Below, piece after piece: positions 1 to 7,847 of a DNA stretch of 64,000 nt (within the stretch, counting starts at the first letter, position 1; the number at the start of each line of letters is the position of its first letter). A model generated the notes under the pieces. That model ran no database searches, was not told where the DNA came from, and saw only the letters and a list, made by a program, of their open reading frames with translations. The DNA comes from Microbacterium sp. Nx66 (GTDB taxonomy: Bacteria; Actinomycetota; Actinomycetes; Actinomycetales; Microbacteriaceae), in NCBI RefSeq assembly GCF_904066215.1, contig NZ_LR880474.1, positions 372,001 through 436,000 of the forward strand, read 5' to 3'. The position numbers and the translations under genes were made by a program.

Positions 1-288
1 ATCAAGCGCGGGCCGATCGGACTCATCGGCTCGACCAAGTCCGACGCCGCACAGACCGTGCAGCATCTCGTCGAGGACCTCGCTGCCACTCCGTCCGCCC
101 GCATCGACCGGGACCCGCCCCTGGACCTCCCCGGCGTGGTGGACTGGGAGGGTTGGTTGCGCATCGACGAGGCCGAGCGCCGCGCCGGAGCCGTCCGCGG
201 CCGGGAGCGCACGAAGCTCGTCGACCGCGCAGCCATGCGCGCCCACGCGACCCCCACCCCCATCCCTCTCGAGGAGAGCACCCGATGA
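1..288 (+). CDS. ferredoxin/adrenodoxin-type NADP+ reductase, C-terminal part (5' end outside window)
   Basis: The frame is open from base 1 to the TGA at 286-288 (95 residues), so only the C-terminus is visible. The segment RGPIGLIGSTKSDAAQTV followed by VVDWEGWLRID and the RERTKLVDRAAM tail is typical of the end of FprA-type FAD/NADP-dependent ferredoxin (adrenodoxin-like) reductases, which pass electrons between NADPH and ferredoxin for P450s and iron-sulfur enzymes. The catalytic FAD and NADP Rossmann motifs lie upstream and cannot be checked. The stop overlaps the next start as ATGA, so the two genes are translationally coupled; a flavin-linked reductase pair is a sensible unit. The family call rests on motif recall, not on alignment. 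Confidence 0.75.
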   Translation: MKRGPIGLIGSTKSDAAQTVQHLVEDLAATPSARIDRDPPLDLPGVVDWEGWLRIDEAERRAGAVRGRERTKLVDRAAMRAHATPTPIPLEESTR

Positions 289-821
289 CCCGCGACCCGC
301 ACACCACCCCGCACCCCGCCGCTCCGGTGCCCACGCCGGTCGGAGAGGGGCTCAAGGCGGCGTTCCGCACCCACCCCGCCGGTGTCGCCATCATCACGGC
401 GCAGGGTCCGGACGGCCCCGTGGGCCTCACCGCGTCGAGCGTGTCGTCGGTCGCCGTCGATCCGGCGGCCATCGTGTTCTCGGTGACCAGGGCGACCGGA
501 AGCGCCGGGGCCATCCTCGGCGCGGAGACCTTCGTCGTGCATCTCATCGACGACGAGCACTCCGCGCTCGCCCAGAGCTTCGCGGTGAGCGGTTCCGAGC
601 GCTTCACGCCCGAGCAGGGCTGGACGACGCTGCCGACCGGGGAGCCGCACCTGGCGGAGGCCAGGGTCGCGTTGCGCTGCCGAGCGATCCAGACCGTGCC
701 CGTCGGCTCGTCGACCGTGGTGATCGCCGAGGTGCTCGAGGTGCTCGCGGGCCGCCCCGCCCGCCCGCTCGTCTACATCGACCGCCGATTCCACGCCCTG
801 TCCCACGACACCGCCCTCTGA
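285..821 (+). CDS. flavin reductase family protein (FMN-binding split barrel)
   Basis: This is a 178-residue protein of the flavin reductase-like FMN-binding split-barrel family, whose members reduce free FMN or FAD with NAD(P)H or serve as the reductase half of two-component monooxygenases. The N-terminal [19 protein letters not shown], then [19 protein letters not shown] and the later [18 protein letters not shown] blocks are the family hallmarks for flavin and nicotinamide contact. Its ATG overlaps the stop of the ferredoxin reductase gene (ATGA at 285-288), so they form one transcription unit. A purine-rich stretch GAGGAGAGC lies 8 bases upstream of the ATG. No partner monooxygenase is visible in the window, so the physiological substrate is unknown. 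Confidence 0.85.
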   Translation: MTRDPHTTPHPAAPVPTPVGEGLKAAFRTHPAGVAIITAQGPDGPVGLTASSVSSVAVDPAAIVFSVTRATGSAGAILGAETFVVHLIDDEHSALAQSFAVSGSERFTPEQGWTTLPTGEPHLAEARVALRCRAIQTVPVGSSTVVIAEVLEVLAGRPARPLVYIDRRFHALSHDTAL

Positions 822-843
822 CCCCGTCACGAAAGGAACAACC

Positions 844-1470
844 ATGTCCACTCCGTACACGCTCCCCGAGCTGCCCTACGACTACTCCGCGCTGGAGCCG
901 CACATTTCCGGCAAGATCATGGAGCTGCACCACTCCAAGCACCACCAGGCCTACGTGACCGGCGCGAACACGGCGCTGGAGCAGCTCGCGGCGGCCCGGG
1001 ACAGCGGCGACCTCGGAGCGGTGAACAAGCTCGAGAAGGACCTCGCGTTCAACCTCGGCGGCCACATCAACCACTCCGTGTTCTGGCAGAACCTCTCGCC
1101 CGAGGGCGGCGGGGCTCCGGAGGGCGAGCTCTCGGCGGCGCTCGCGGATTCGTTCGGGTCGATCGACGGTTTCCGCGCGCACTTCACCGCGACGGCCCTC
1201 GGCGTGCAGGGGTCCGGCTGGGCCGTGCTCGCCTGGGACTCGGTGGGCGCTCGCCCGGTGATCTTCCAGCTCTTCGACCAGCAGGGCAACGCGCCGCTCG
1301 GCGTCATCCCGCTGCTGCAGCTCGACGTGTGGGAGCACGCCTACTACCTCGACTACCTCAACGTGCGGGCGGACTACGTCAAGGCGTTCTGGAACCTCGT
1401 GAACTGGCCCGACGTGCAGCGCCGCTTCGAGACGGCGCGCACCGCGACCGCGGGTCTCCTCGTCCCCTGA
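844..1470 (+). CDS. sodA: superoxide dismutase (Mn/Fe)
   Basis: This 208-residue Mn/Fe superoxide dismutase converts superoxide to hydrogen peroxide and oxygen in the cytoplasm. All four metal ligands are visible: His29 in [12 protein letters not shown], His77 in [10 protein letters not shown], and Asp161 and His165 in [12 protein letters not shown]. The GAPLG-region residues and the QQGN segment favour manganese, but metal preference cannot be settled by eye. AAAGGAACA precedes the ATG as ribosome binding site, 22 bases after the flavin reductase stop. The gene therefore probably belongs to the same oxidative-stress unit. A nested palindrome follows the stop and separates it from the convergent cstR gene. 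Confidence 0.97.
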   Translation: MSTPYTLPELPYDYSALEPHISGKIMELHHSKHHQAYVTGANTALEQLAAARDSGDLGAVNKLEKDLAFNLGGHINHSVFWQNLSPEGGGAPEGELSAALADSFGSIDGFRAHFTATALGVQGSGWAVLAWDSVGARPVIFQLFDQQGNAPLGVIPLLQLDVWEHAYYLDYLNVRADYVKAFWNLVNWPDVQRRFETARTATAGLLVP

Positions 1471-1483
1471 CCCCCTCTTCGCC

Positions 1484-1559
1484 GACCCGGCCCCTTGCGT
1501 GCGCCCCGGCCCGTTGCGATCGTCCGCAACGGGCCGGGGTGGCCGCAAGGGGCCGGGTC
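1484..1559. terminator. nested palindrome between convergent sodA and cstR genes
   Basis: An outer 16-bp arm GACCCGGCCCCTTGCG (1484-1499) pairs perfectly with 1544-1559. An inner 15-bp arm (1504-1518) pairs perfectly with 1525-1539. The element lies exactly between two converging stop codons, so it probably acts as a bidirectional terminator. It belongs to a sequence family seen again at 6643-6720 and 9111-9196. Confidence 0.8.
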
Positions 1560-1563
1560 GCGT

Positions 1564-1830
1564 TCAGGCGAGGGTGAGGAAGAGCTTCTCCAGGTCGGGG
1601 AGCGGGACGGCGTCGTCCTGCGCGGGGTCCTCGAGGCAGGTCTTCATGGCGGAGGCGATGATCTGGAACCCCGCCTTGTCCAGGGCGGAGGTCACGGCGG
1701 CGAGCTGCGTGACGACGGCCCGGCAGTCACCGCCGCTCTCGACCGCGGCGATCACGGCGCCGAGCTGTCCCTGTGCGCGCTTGAGGCGGTTGGCGATCTT
1801 GCGCTGCGTGTCGATGTCGACGGTGGTCAT
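1564..1830 (-). CDS. cstR: CsoR/RcnR-family repressor, CstR (persulfide-sensing) type
   Basis: This 88-residue all-helical DUF156 repressor has Cys36 (GGDC) and Cys65 (AMKTC). These are exactly the two thiols conserved in the CsoR family by Mycobacterium CsoR numbering, but the copper-ligand His61 is replaced by Ala. Loss of that His with retention of both Cys is the signature of CstR, which senses persulfides or polysulfide by forming a Cys-Cys (tri/tetrasulfide) bridge. The divergent neighbour is a CoA-disulfide reductase/rhodanese fusion, the classical CstR target. The ATG at 1830 is preceded by GGGAGAGACC. Longer upstream starts exist but would run through the operator palindromes. A copper sensor is the alternative but fits the residues poorly. 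Confidence 0.85.
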   Translation of the reverse strand: MTTVDIDTQRKIANRLKRAQGQLGAVIAAVESGGDCRAVVTQLAAVTSALDKAGFQIIASAMKTCLEDPAQDDAVPLPDLEKLFLTLA

Positions 1831-1860
1831 GGTCTCTCCCTGAAGGCCGGCTGTGCGCTC

Positions 1861-1905
1861 CACTATACCCCCGGGGGTATAGTGTCTGCATACCCACCGG
1901 GGTAT
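1861..1905. promoter_or_regulatory. tandem CstR/CsoR-type operators in the divergent promoter
   Basis: Bases 1861-1884 form a perfect 24-bp palindrome centred on CCCCCGGGGG with TATAC/GTATA flanks. A second copy, ATACCCACCGGGGTAT, lies at 1890-1905. G/C-tract palindromes flanked by AT are the known DNA targets of CsoR/CstR tetramers. They lie between the divergent starts of cstR and the small Cys-rich gene, so both directions are probably repressed together. TATAGT at 1878-1883 is a likely -10 for the plus-strand operon. Confidence 0.85.
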
Positions 1906-1923
1906 CGAGTGAGGAGAGAACAG

Positions 1924-2088
1924 ATGTGTCGAGCAGTCCGTTGCCGTACCTGCGGGAAGACCACCTGGGCGGGGTGTGGTCAGCACGTCGACGCCGTCCG
2001 CCGCACCGTGCCGGCGTCGGACTGGTGCACGGGCCATCCGAAGGACGAGGCCAAGGGCGGTCTCCTGGCCCGGCTGTTCGGCCGATGA
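1924..2088 (+). CDS. small Cys-rich (zinc-ribbon-like) protein
   Basis: This 54-residue protein starts MCRAVRCRTCGKTTWAGCGQ and contains Cys at 2, 7, 10, 18 and 35 plus His at 21 and 38. The CxxCGKxxWxGCGxH motif recurs in a family of short uncharacterised actinobacterial proteins and suggests a small metal-binding or thiol-reactive knuckle. The ATG is preceded by GAGGAGAGAA at good spacing. Its stop overlaps the next ATG (ATGA at 2085-2088), so it is cotranslated with the CoA-disulfide-reductase/rhodanese gene and shares the CstR operators. The context suggests a role in sulfane-sulfur or metal-thiol handling, but no activity is established. Confidence 0.75.
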   Translation: MCRAVRCRTCGKTTWAGCGQHVDAVRRTVPASDWCTGHPKDEAKGGLLARLFGR

Positions 2089-3719
2089 GCGCGCCACTCC
2101 GCGTCGTCATCGTCGGCGGGGTCGCCGGCGGCATGTCGGCGGCGACCCGGCTCCGACGCCTCGACGAGTCCGCGGACATCGTCGTCTTCGAGCGCGGTCC
2201 CGAGGTCTCCTACGCCAACTGCGGTCTGCCCTACTACGTGGGCGGCGTGATCGAGGAGCGCGGCGCCCTCCTGCTGCAGACCCCGGAGTCGCTGCACCGC
2301 CGCTTCCGGCTGGACGTCCGCGTCCGTCACGACGTCGTCGGCATCGACACCGCGCGCAAGACGGTCGAGGTCGTCGATCTCGACAGCGGCCACCGGAGCA
2401 CCCACCCGTACGACCGCCTCGTGCTCGCCACCGGTGCCCGGCCCCGCGGCGACGAGCCGACCGGAGCCCTCCCCGCGCGGAGCCTGCGGACCGTGGCGGA
2501 TGCCGATGCGATCGAGGCCGCCCTCCGCCCCGGACTGCCGGTGGTCGTCGTCGGCGGCGGATACACGGGACTCGAGGCGGTGGAGAACCTCGTCGCCCGG
2601 GGCGCCGCGGTCACCCTGGTGCAACGCGGTGCCCAGCTGCTCGCCCCGCTGGATCCGGAGATGGCCGCCCCCCTCGCGGCCGAGGTCCGGCGCCGCGGGG
2701 TTGACGTGCGACTCGGCGTCGAGGTCGTGGCCACGGCCGCGGATTCCGTGACCCTGAGCGACGGTGCCACCCTCCCTGCGGAGTTCCTCGTCGATGCCTC
2801 CGGGGTCGTGCCCGAGGTCGGACTCGCCCGCGCCGCCAGGATCCGTCTTGGCGAGACCGGCGGCATCGCGGTCGACGAGGCCTGCCGCACCAGTGCCCCG
2901 GACGTCTTCGCGGTCGGCGACGGCGTCGAGAAGGCCGACCTCATCGGCGGTGGTGCGGCACTCGTGACCATGGCCGGTCTCGCCAACCGCCACGGCCGGA
3001 TGGTCGCTGACGTCATCGCGGGGCGGGAGGAGTCAGCGCCCCCCGCGCTCGGCACCGGCATCGTGCAGGTGTTCGGTCTGGCCGCCGCGAAGACCGGATG
3101 GAGCGAGAAGCAGCTCCGTGCCGCGGGCCGCGACTTCTACGCCGTGCATGTGCATCCGGCGTCGCACGCCGGCTACTACCCGGGCGCGGAGACCCTCTCG
3201 ATGAAGCTCCTTGCCGACCCCGCCACCGACCGCATCCTCGGGGCGCAGATCGTGGGTCGTGACGGCGTGGACAAGCGGATCGACGTCATCGCGACGGCGC
3301 TGCACGCGGGCGTCACCGCCTCCGGGCTCGCGCACCTCGAGCTCGCGTATGCCCCGCAGTTCGGCTCCGCGAAGGACGCCGTGAACATCCTCGGATACGT
3401 GGCCGAGAACACCCGCAGCGGCACCACGCCGACCCTCCAGTGGCACGAGCTCGACGACGCCCTGCAGGCGGGCGCAGCCCTCATCGACGTCCGCTCCGCG
3501 GGCGAGTATGCGAACGGCGCCATCCCCGGCGCGCGGAACATCCCGCTCGACGAGCTGCGCGACCGCCTCGACGAGCTGCCGGACGGGCCCCTCGTGGTGC
3601 ACTGCCAGGTCGGTCTCCGGGGGCACATCGCCACCCGGCTGCTGCGGCACCACGGGCGCGAGGTGCGCAATCTCGACGGCGGCTACCGCACCTGGCGGGA
3701 CGCGACCGCAGAGTGCTGA
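2085..3719 (+). CDS. CoA-disulfide reductase-type flavoprotein fused to a rhodanese domain
   Basis: This 544-residue pyridine nucleotide-disulfide oxidoreductase has a C-terminal rhodanese domain. Residues 1-440 carry the FAD site VVIVGGVAGGMSAA, the single redox Cys46 in SYANCGLPYYVGG, the NAD(P)H site VVVVGGGYTGLEA and the AVGDG motif. Residues about 458-544 are rhodanese with the active-site loop HCQVGLRG (Cys507). Such CoADR-RHD proteins reduce CoA persulfide/polysulfide using NAD(P)H and detoxify reactive sulfur in the cytoplasm. The loop differs from the usual CRSGxR, which may tune sulfur acceptor choice. It is cotranscribed with the small Cys-rich gene under the CstR operators. Confidence 0.9.
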   Translation: MSAPLRVVIVGGVAGGMSAATRLRRLDESADIVVFERGPEVSYANCGLPYYVGGVIEERGALLLQTPESLHRRFRLDVRVRHDVVGIDTARKTVEVVDLDSGHRSTHPYDRLVLATGARPRGDEPTGALPARSLRTVADADAIEAALRPGLPVVVVGGGYTGLEAVENLVARGAAVTLVQRGAQLLAPLDPEMAAPLAAEVRRRGVDVRLGVEVVATAADSVTLSDGATLPAEFLVDASGVVPEVGLARAARIRLGETGGIAVDEACRTSAPDVFAVGDGVEKADLIGGGAALVTMAGLANRHGRMVADVIAGREESAPPALGTGIVQVFGLAAAKTGWSEKQLRAAGRDFYAVHVHPASHAGYYPGAETLSMKLLADPATDRILGAQIVGRDGVDKRIDVIATALHAGVTASGLAHLELAYAPQFGSAKDAVNILGYVAENTRSGTTPTLQWHELDDALQAGAALIDVRSAGEYANGAIPGARNIPLDELRDRLDELPDGPLVVHCQVGLRGHIATRLLRHHGREVRNLDGGYRTWRDATAEC

Positions 3720-3728
3720 GCTCGACGC

Positions 3729-3813
3729 GTTCACAACTCAGGAGAACCGGCGCACCTGCGCCCGTCAGGGCCGGAACCGCGGTCTCTGCGCGCCGTACTC
3801 CTGAGTTGTGAAC
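3729..3813. repeat. long palindrome, GTTCACAACTCAGGAG family
   Basis: A 16-bp arm GTTCACAACTCAGGAG (3729-3744) is perfectly complementary to 3798-3813, with a 53-base unlike interior. It lies between the convergent ends of the flavoprotein and the lacI gene, so it probably works as a bidirectional terminator. Near-identical arms occur at 10857-10941 and 34600-34685. Confidence 0.8.
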
Positions 3814-3823
3814 GCCACCCGGC

Positions 3824-4831
3824 TCAGACGAGCCGGGCGGTCGTGCCGCGGACGTTGAGCTCGTACGGCAGGGCGGCGGGCGGGCGCACGGCTTCCGGGT
3901 CGGTGAGCTTCGCGAGGACCGCGTCGGCCGCCCGTTCGCCCTGTCCGAGCGGGAACTGGTCGACCGTGGTGAGGCGAAAGAACTCGCCGAGCTCATGGCC
4001 GTCGATGCCCACGATGGACAGGTCCCCCGGCACCGCGAAGCCGAGGTCGCGCGCGGCGAGGAGCGCCCCGATCGCCATCTCGTCCGACGCGGCGAACACC
4101 GCGGTGGGACGCGGCCCCGGACGCCCGAGGAGCTGCTTCGCGGCGCGGTAGCCGCCCTCCACCGTGAAGTCCGCGGGCTCCAGGAACGCGGGGTTCAGGG
4201 GGATGCCGGCCGTGGCCAGTGCCCGCTCGAACCCGAGTCGTCGGTTCGTGGGGATGTGGAAGTCGATGTCGAACTCGGGGTTCGCGCCGATGTGGGCGAT
4301 CTCGGTGTGGCCGAGGCCGAGCAGGTGCTCCGTCGCGAGCTGCGCCACGGCGACGTCGTCGACCGTGAGCGTGTCGAGCTTCGGATTGGGGCCGCCGATC
4401 GCGATGACGGGCAGACCGAGGTCGAGGAGCTGCTGGGTCTCGTCCTCGTCCAGCTCGATGGACACGGCGATCACGGCGTCGACCCGCTGGCGGCGCAGGA
4501 ACGTGTCGAACACGTGGCGGCGCACGTCCTTGTCGGCGGTGATGTTGTAGAGCGTGATGTCGTAGCCGGCCCGCATCAGGGCCGCGGAGACCCCGGACAG
4601 TACGGTGCTGAAGAACCAGCGGTCGAGGAACGGCACCACGACTCCGATGTTGCGGGTGCGCCCCGACGCGAGGCTCGAGGCGCGGGAGGAGACCACGTAT
4701 CCGAGCGAGGCGGCGGCGGCCTGCACGCGCTCGCGCGCGGACTCCGACACGTGCCCGCGGCCGCTCAGCGCGCGCGAGACCGTCGCGGTGGAGACGCCGG
4801 CGAGCCGGGCGACCTCGTCGATGCTCGCCAT
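3824..4831 (-). CDS. LacI-family transcriptional regulator (alpha-glucoside locus)
   Basis: This is a 335-residue LacI/GalR regulator. The N-terminal helix-turn-helix and hinge run SIDEVARLAGVSTATVSRAL to about residue 60, followed by a periplasmic-binding-protein-like sensor domain with SDEMAIGALLAARDLG and VGIDGHELGEFF. It is the full usual family length. The start is supported by AAGGAACGACG just upstream. It lies 68 bases downstream of the GH13 alpha-glucosidase on the same strand, so the two are probably cotranscribed and the regulator controls the LacI-type site at 6574-6589. The inducer is unknown; a maltose- or isomaltose-type sugar is inferred from the enzyme. Confidence 0.88.
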   Translation of the reverse strand: MASIDEVARLAGVSTATVSRALSGRGHVSESARERVQAAAASLGYVVSSRASSLASGRTRNIGVVVPFLDRWFFSTVLSGVSAALMRAGYDITLYNITADKDVRRHVFDTFLRRQRVDAVIAVSIELDEDETQQLLDLGLPVIAIGGPNPKLDTLTVDDVAVAQLATEHLLGLGHTEIAHIGANPEFDIDFHIPTNRRLGFERALATAGIPLNPAFLEPADFTVEGGYRAAKQLLGRPGPRPTAVFAASDEMAIGALLAARDLGFAVPGDLSIVGIDGHELGEFFRLTTVDQFPLGQGERAADAVLAKLTDPEAVRPPAALPYELNVRGTTARLV

Positions 4832-4899
4832 CGTCGTTCCTTCGGATCGGAGACGCCCGTGCCGCGCCCCGGGTGGAGCGCGCCACGGGCGCCGCGGTG

Positions 4900-6561
4900 T
4901 CAGGCCGTGGTGTACCAGACGGCGGTGTCGACCGGGACCTGGGCGCCGTCGAAAGGCTGGCTGCGGAGCAGGACGACCGCGCCTTCCGGAAGGTCGAGCG
5001 GAGCCGTGCCGAGGTTCGCCAGCACGTGGACCTCACCGCGACGGAAGGCCACGGCGTCGGGGCCGGCGTCCTCCCACACCAGCGACCCGGTGCCGAATCC
5101 GAACTCGCGACGACCGGCGAGCAGGCGCTTGTACAGGGCCAGGGTCGACGCCGGGTCGACCTCCTCGACGTCCCGGGCGTAGGCCGCCCAGTCCGCGGGC
5201 TGCGGGAGCCACGAGAGTCCGGTGTCGTTGAAGCCGAACGCCGGGGCCTCCGCCTCCCACGGCAGCGGCACACGGCAGCCGTCGCGGCCGTAGCGCTCGC
5301 CGTTCGTGCGGAACCAGGTCGGGTCCTGACGGTACTCGTCCGGGATCTCCATGGCCTCGGGCAGTCCGAGCTCTTCACCCTGGTAGAGGTAGGCGGAGCC
5401 GGGGAGCGCGAGCATCAGCGTGGTGGCCGCGCGGGCGCGGGCGAGGCCGATGGCCGTGTCCGGCTTGTCCGGGGTGTTCGGGCCGATCCCCTCGCCCTGC
5501 GGGTTGTCGATCGTGAGCGCCAGGCGCGTGGCGTGCCGCACGACGTCGTGGTTCGACAGCACCCAGGTGCTCGGTGCACCGACCGCGCCGAAGGCGTCCA
5601 GCGACTCCCGGATCACGTCGCCGAGCGCCTTCGCGTCCCACGCCGTCATCAGGTACGGGAAGTTGAAGGTCTGGTGCATCTCGTCCGGACGCACCCAGAG
5701 CGCGGTCTCCTTCAGCGTCGGCATCCAGGCCTCGCCGCAGAGCGCGCGGTCGCCGTCGTACTCCGCGAGCACCTTGTGCCAGTCGCGGTAGATCTCGTGC
5801 ACGCCGTCCTGGCCCCAGTACGGCACGTTCGACTCGCCGCCGCCCATGGAGTCCGCGTCGGTGGGCGGTGTGTAGTCGGGGAGGCCCTCGGTCTTGATCA
5901 TGCCGTGGGCCACATCGACCCGGAAGCCGTCGACACCGCGGTCGAGCCAGAAGCGCAGGATCGAGCGGAACTCCTCCTGCACCTCCTCGTTGTTCCAGTC
6001 GAAGTCGGGCTGCGTGGCGTCGAAGATGTGCAGGTACCACTGACCCGGCGTGCCGTCGGCCTCGGTGACGCGCTGCCACATGCCGCCGCCGAACACCGAC
6101 TCCCAGTTGTTCGGGGGCAGTTCGCCGTTCTCACCGCGGCCGTCGCGGAAGATGTAGCGTGCGCGCTCCGGGCTGCCCGGCGCGGCCTTGAGCGCCTCCT
6201 GGAACCAGGGGTGCTGGTCGGACGAGTGGTTCGGGACGAGATCGACGATCACGCGGATGTCGCGGGCGTGGGCCTCGGCGAGCATGAGGTCGAAGTCGGC
6301 GAGCGTGCCGAACAGCGGGTCGACGTCGCGGTAGTCGGCCACGTCGTAGCCGGCGTCGCGCTGCGGGCTCGTCATGAACGGGCTGAGCCAGATCGCGTCG
6401 ACGCCGAGCTCCTGCAGCGAGTCGAGGCGACTCGTGATGCCGGGGAGATCGCCGATGCCGTCGCCCGACGCGTCCGCGAAGGAGCGGGGGTAGATCTGGT
6501 AGATGACGGCGCTGCGCCACCACTCGGAACCGGGGGCTGCGATCTGTTCGAGCTGTGCCAT
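4900..6561 (-). CDS. GH13 alpha-glucosidase / oligo-1,6-glucosidase
   Basis: This 553-residue cytoplasmic glycoside hydrolase family 13 enzyme has no signal peptide. The (beta/alpha)8 barrel shows region I DLVPNHSS, the nucleophile Asp216 in GFRVDVAHG, the acid/base Glu277 in CGEAW and the transition-state Asp339 in SNHD. The length and the early WWRSAVIYQIYPRSFAD block fit the alpha-glucosidase/oligo-1,6-glucosidase/trehalose-hydrolase subgroup. It should release glucose from the non-reducing end of short alpha-glucosides; exact linkage cannot be read. TAGCCT ends exactly 6 bases before the ATG, implying a leaderless mRNA. A LacI operator abuts this -10, and lacI follows downstream. No transporter is adjacent. 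Confidence 0.92.
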   Translation of the reverse strand: MAQLEQIAAPGSEWWRSAVIYQIYPRSFADASGDGIGDLPGITSRLDSLQELGVDAIWLSPFMTSPQRDAGYDVADYRDVDPLFGTLADFDLMLAEAHARDIRVIVDLVPNHSSDQHPWFQEALKAAPGSPERARYIFRDGRGENGELPPNNWESVFGGGMWQRVTEADGTPGQWYLHIFDATQPDFDWNNEEVQEEFRSILRFWLDRGVDGFRVDVAHGMIKTEGLPDYTPPTDADSMGGGESNVPYWGQDGVHEIYRDWHKVLAEYDGDRALCGEAWMPTLKETALWVRPDEMHQTFNFPYLMTAWDAKALGDVIRESLDAFGAVGAPSTWVLSNHDVVRHATRLALTIDNPQGEGIGPNTPDKPDTAIGLARARAATTLMLALPGSAYLYQGEELGLPEAMEIPDEYRQDPTWFRTNGERYGRDGCRVPLPWEAEAPAFGFNDTGLSWLPQPADWAAYARDVEEVDPASTLALYKRLLAGRREFGFGTGSLVWEDAGPDAVAFRRGEVHVLANLGTAPLDLPEGAVVLLRSQPFDGAQVPVDTAVWYTTA

Positions 6562-6567
6562 GCGATC

Positions 6568-6589
6568 AGGCTACTGCAAACGCTTACAG
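6568..6589 (-). promoter_or_regulatory. leaderless promoter with LacI-type operator for the GH13 gene
   Basis: On the minus strand TAGCCT (6573-6568) is a -10 hexamer followed by six bases and the ATG at 6561. Immediately upstream, 6574-6589 reads CTGCAAACGCTTACAG, a near-palindrome with the central CG and AA/TT arms typical of LacI/GalR operators. It occupies the -35/-10 spacer, so binding should block RNA polymerase. The downstream LacI gene is the likely repressor. Confidence 0.75.
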
Positions 6590-6642
6590 TCCCGCCACCA
6601 CAGGTATCGAAACGGTTCGGTGATCCCTTTCGCCCTCTCCGC

Positions 6643-6720
6643 CGACCCACCCCTTTCCGTCCGACCCACCCCCTTGCGGACGGCCGGAAGGGGCCGGGAG
6701 GAACGGAAGGGGGTGGGTCG
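6643..6720. repeat. long palindrome, CGACCCACCCC family
   Basis: The arm at 6643-6660 (CGACCCACCCCTTTCCGT) matches the reverse complement of 6703-6720 at 17 of 18 positions. A second CGACCC...GGCCGG layer lies inside. It is related to the palindromes at 1484-1559 and 9111-9196. It lies upstream of the leftward GH13 promoter and downstream of the leftward SDR gene, consistent with SDR transcription termination. Confidence 0.7.
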
Positions 6721-6734
6721 ACAGGGGATGAGAG

Positions 6735-7631
6735 TCAGGGCGTGGGCATGCCGCCGTTGACGTTCAGGGTCTCGCCGAGCACGTAGCTCGACTCCGGGGA
6801 GGCGAGGAAGACGTACGCGGGGGCGAGCTCGGCGGGCTGACCCATCCGGCCGAGCGGAGTGTCCTGGCCGAACTGCGCGATCTTCTCCTGCGGCTGCCCG
6901 TCACTCGGCTGCAGCGGGGTCCAGATCGGTCCGGGAGCCACGGCGTTCACGCGGATGCCCTTGGGTGCGAGCTGCTGGGCGAGGCCCTTCGTGAACGCGT
7001 TGATGGTCGACTTGGTCGACGCGTAGTCGACGAGGATGTCCGACGGCGAGTAGGCCTGGATGGAGGTCGTGTTGATGATCGTCGACCCCGCGGGGAGGTG
7101 CGGCAGGGCGGCCTTCGTGATCCAGAACATCGCGTACACGTTGGTCTTGAACGTGTCGTCGAACTGCTCGTCCGTCACGTCGGTGAGGGACTCCTGGAAG
7201 ACCTGCTTACCGCCGTTGTTGACGAGGATGTCGAGTCCGCCGAGCGCCGCGACGGCCTCGGCCACCAGGGTCCGGCAGTACTCCGGGTCGCGCAGGTCGC
7301 CGGGGATGGTGGCCACGGTGGCACCCGCCTCGCGGAGGATCCCGGCGATGCGGCTGGCGTCCTCCTCCTCTTCGGGGAGGTAGGAGATCGCGACGTCGGC
7401 CCCCTCGCGAGCGAACGCGATGGCGGTGGCCGCGCCGATGCCGGAGTCGCCGCCTGTGATGAGCGCCTTGCGTCCGGTCAGTCGTCCGGTGCCGCGGTAC
7501 GACTCCTCGCCGAGGTCGGCCTTCGGGGTGAGGTCCGCGTCGAGACCGGGCTCGCGCATGTGCTGCTTCTGCGGCTGGATGTCGGCGTAGAGCTCGACCG
7601 GGTTGGTGAAGGTGTACTGGTCGCGGGACAT
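6735..7631 (-). CDS. SDR-family dehydrogenase (YhdG/YhxC-like, N-terminally extended)
   Basis: This 298-residue short-chain dehydrogenase/reductase has about 45 extra residues at the N-terminus (FTNPVELYADIQPQKQHMRE). That extension marks the group of stress-associated SDRs often called glucose 1-dehydrogenase-like or general stress protein 39. The nucleotide-binding motif is ALITGGDSGIGAATA, the structural motif LVNNGG, and the catalytic Tyr/Lys lie in VDYASTKSTINAF; INTTS supplies the Ser. The C-terminal NVNGGMPT closes the fold. The start at 7631 has GGAAAGGACACCCC before it. NAD(P)+ dependence is expected but the substrate cannot be inferred. Confidence 0.9.
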   Translation of the reverse strand: MSRDQYTFTNPVELYADIQPQKQHMREPGLDADLTPKADLGEESYRGTGRLTGRKALITGGDSGIGAATAIAFAREGADVAISYLPEEEEDASRIAGILREAGATVATIPGDLRDPEYCRTLVAEAVAALGGLDILVNNGGKQVFQESLTDVTDEQFDDTFKTNVYAMFWITKAALPHLPAGSTIINTTSIQAYSPSDILVDYASTKSTINAFTKGLAQQLAPKGIRVNAVAPGPIWTPLQPSDGQPQEKIAQFGQDTPLGRMGQPAELAPAYVFLASPESSYVLGETLNVNGGMPTP

Positions 7632-7766
7632 GGGGTGTCCTTTCCGGGAGGTCGGGGACGGGAGGACCATCGTGCGCCTCGCGCTCCGGGTCCGGCAAAC
7701 GCCTTGCACGCGTCCGGTCGCTTTGGTACACGCGCATGTGGCCGAAAGACACTTCCCCTCGAGCCT

Positions 7767-7780
7767 CCTGTCATGACAGG
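7767..7780. promoter_or_regulatory. 14-bp perfect palindrome in the SDR/six-hairpin intergenic region
   Basis: CCTGTCATGACAGG is a perfect palindrome in the 216-base gap between the divergent SDR gene and the secreted protein gene. Its size and position suit a dimeric repressor site controlling one or both genes, but no regulator is adjacent. No other structure is evident in the gap. Confidence 0.4.
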
Positions 7781-7847
7781 GTGGCGAACATCCCCCCGTG
7801 TCGCTCGCGGCATGTCCCTGGGGGGGTCCTGCCGTCGAGAGGTCGTG

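Noticed and set aside
1564..1830. Copper sensor CsoR
   Set aside because: The His ligand at position 61 is Ala, and the target operon is sulfur-related with no copper exporter or chaperone.
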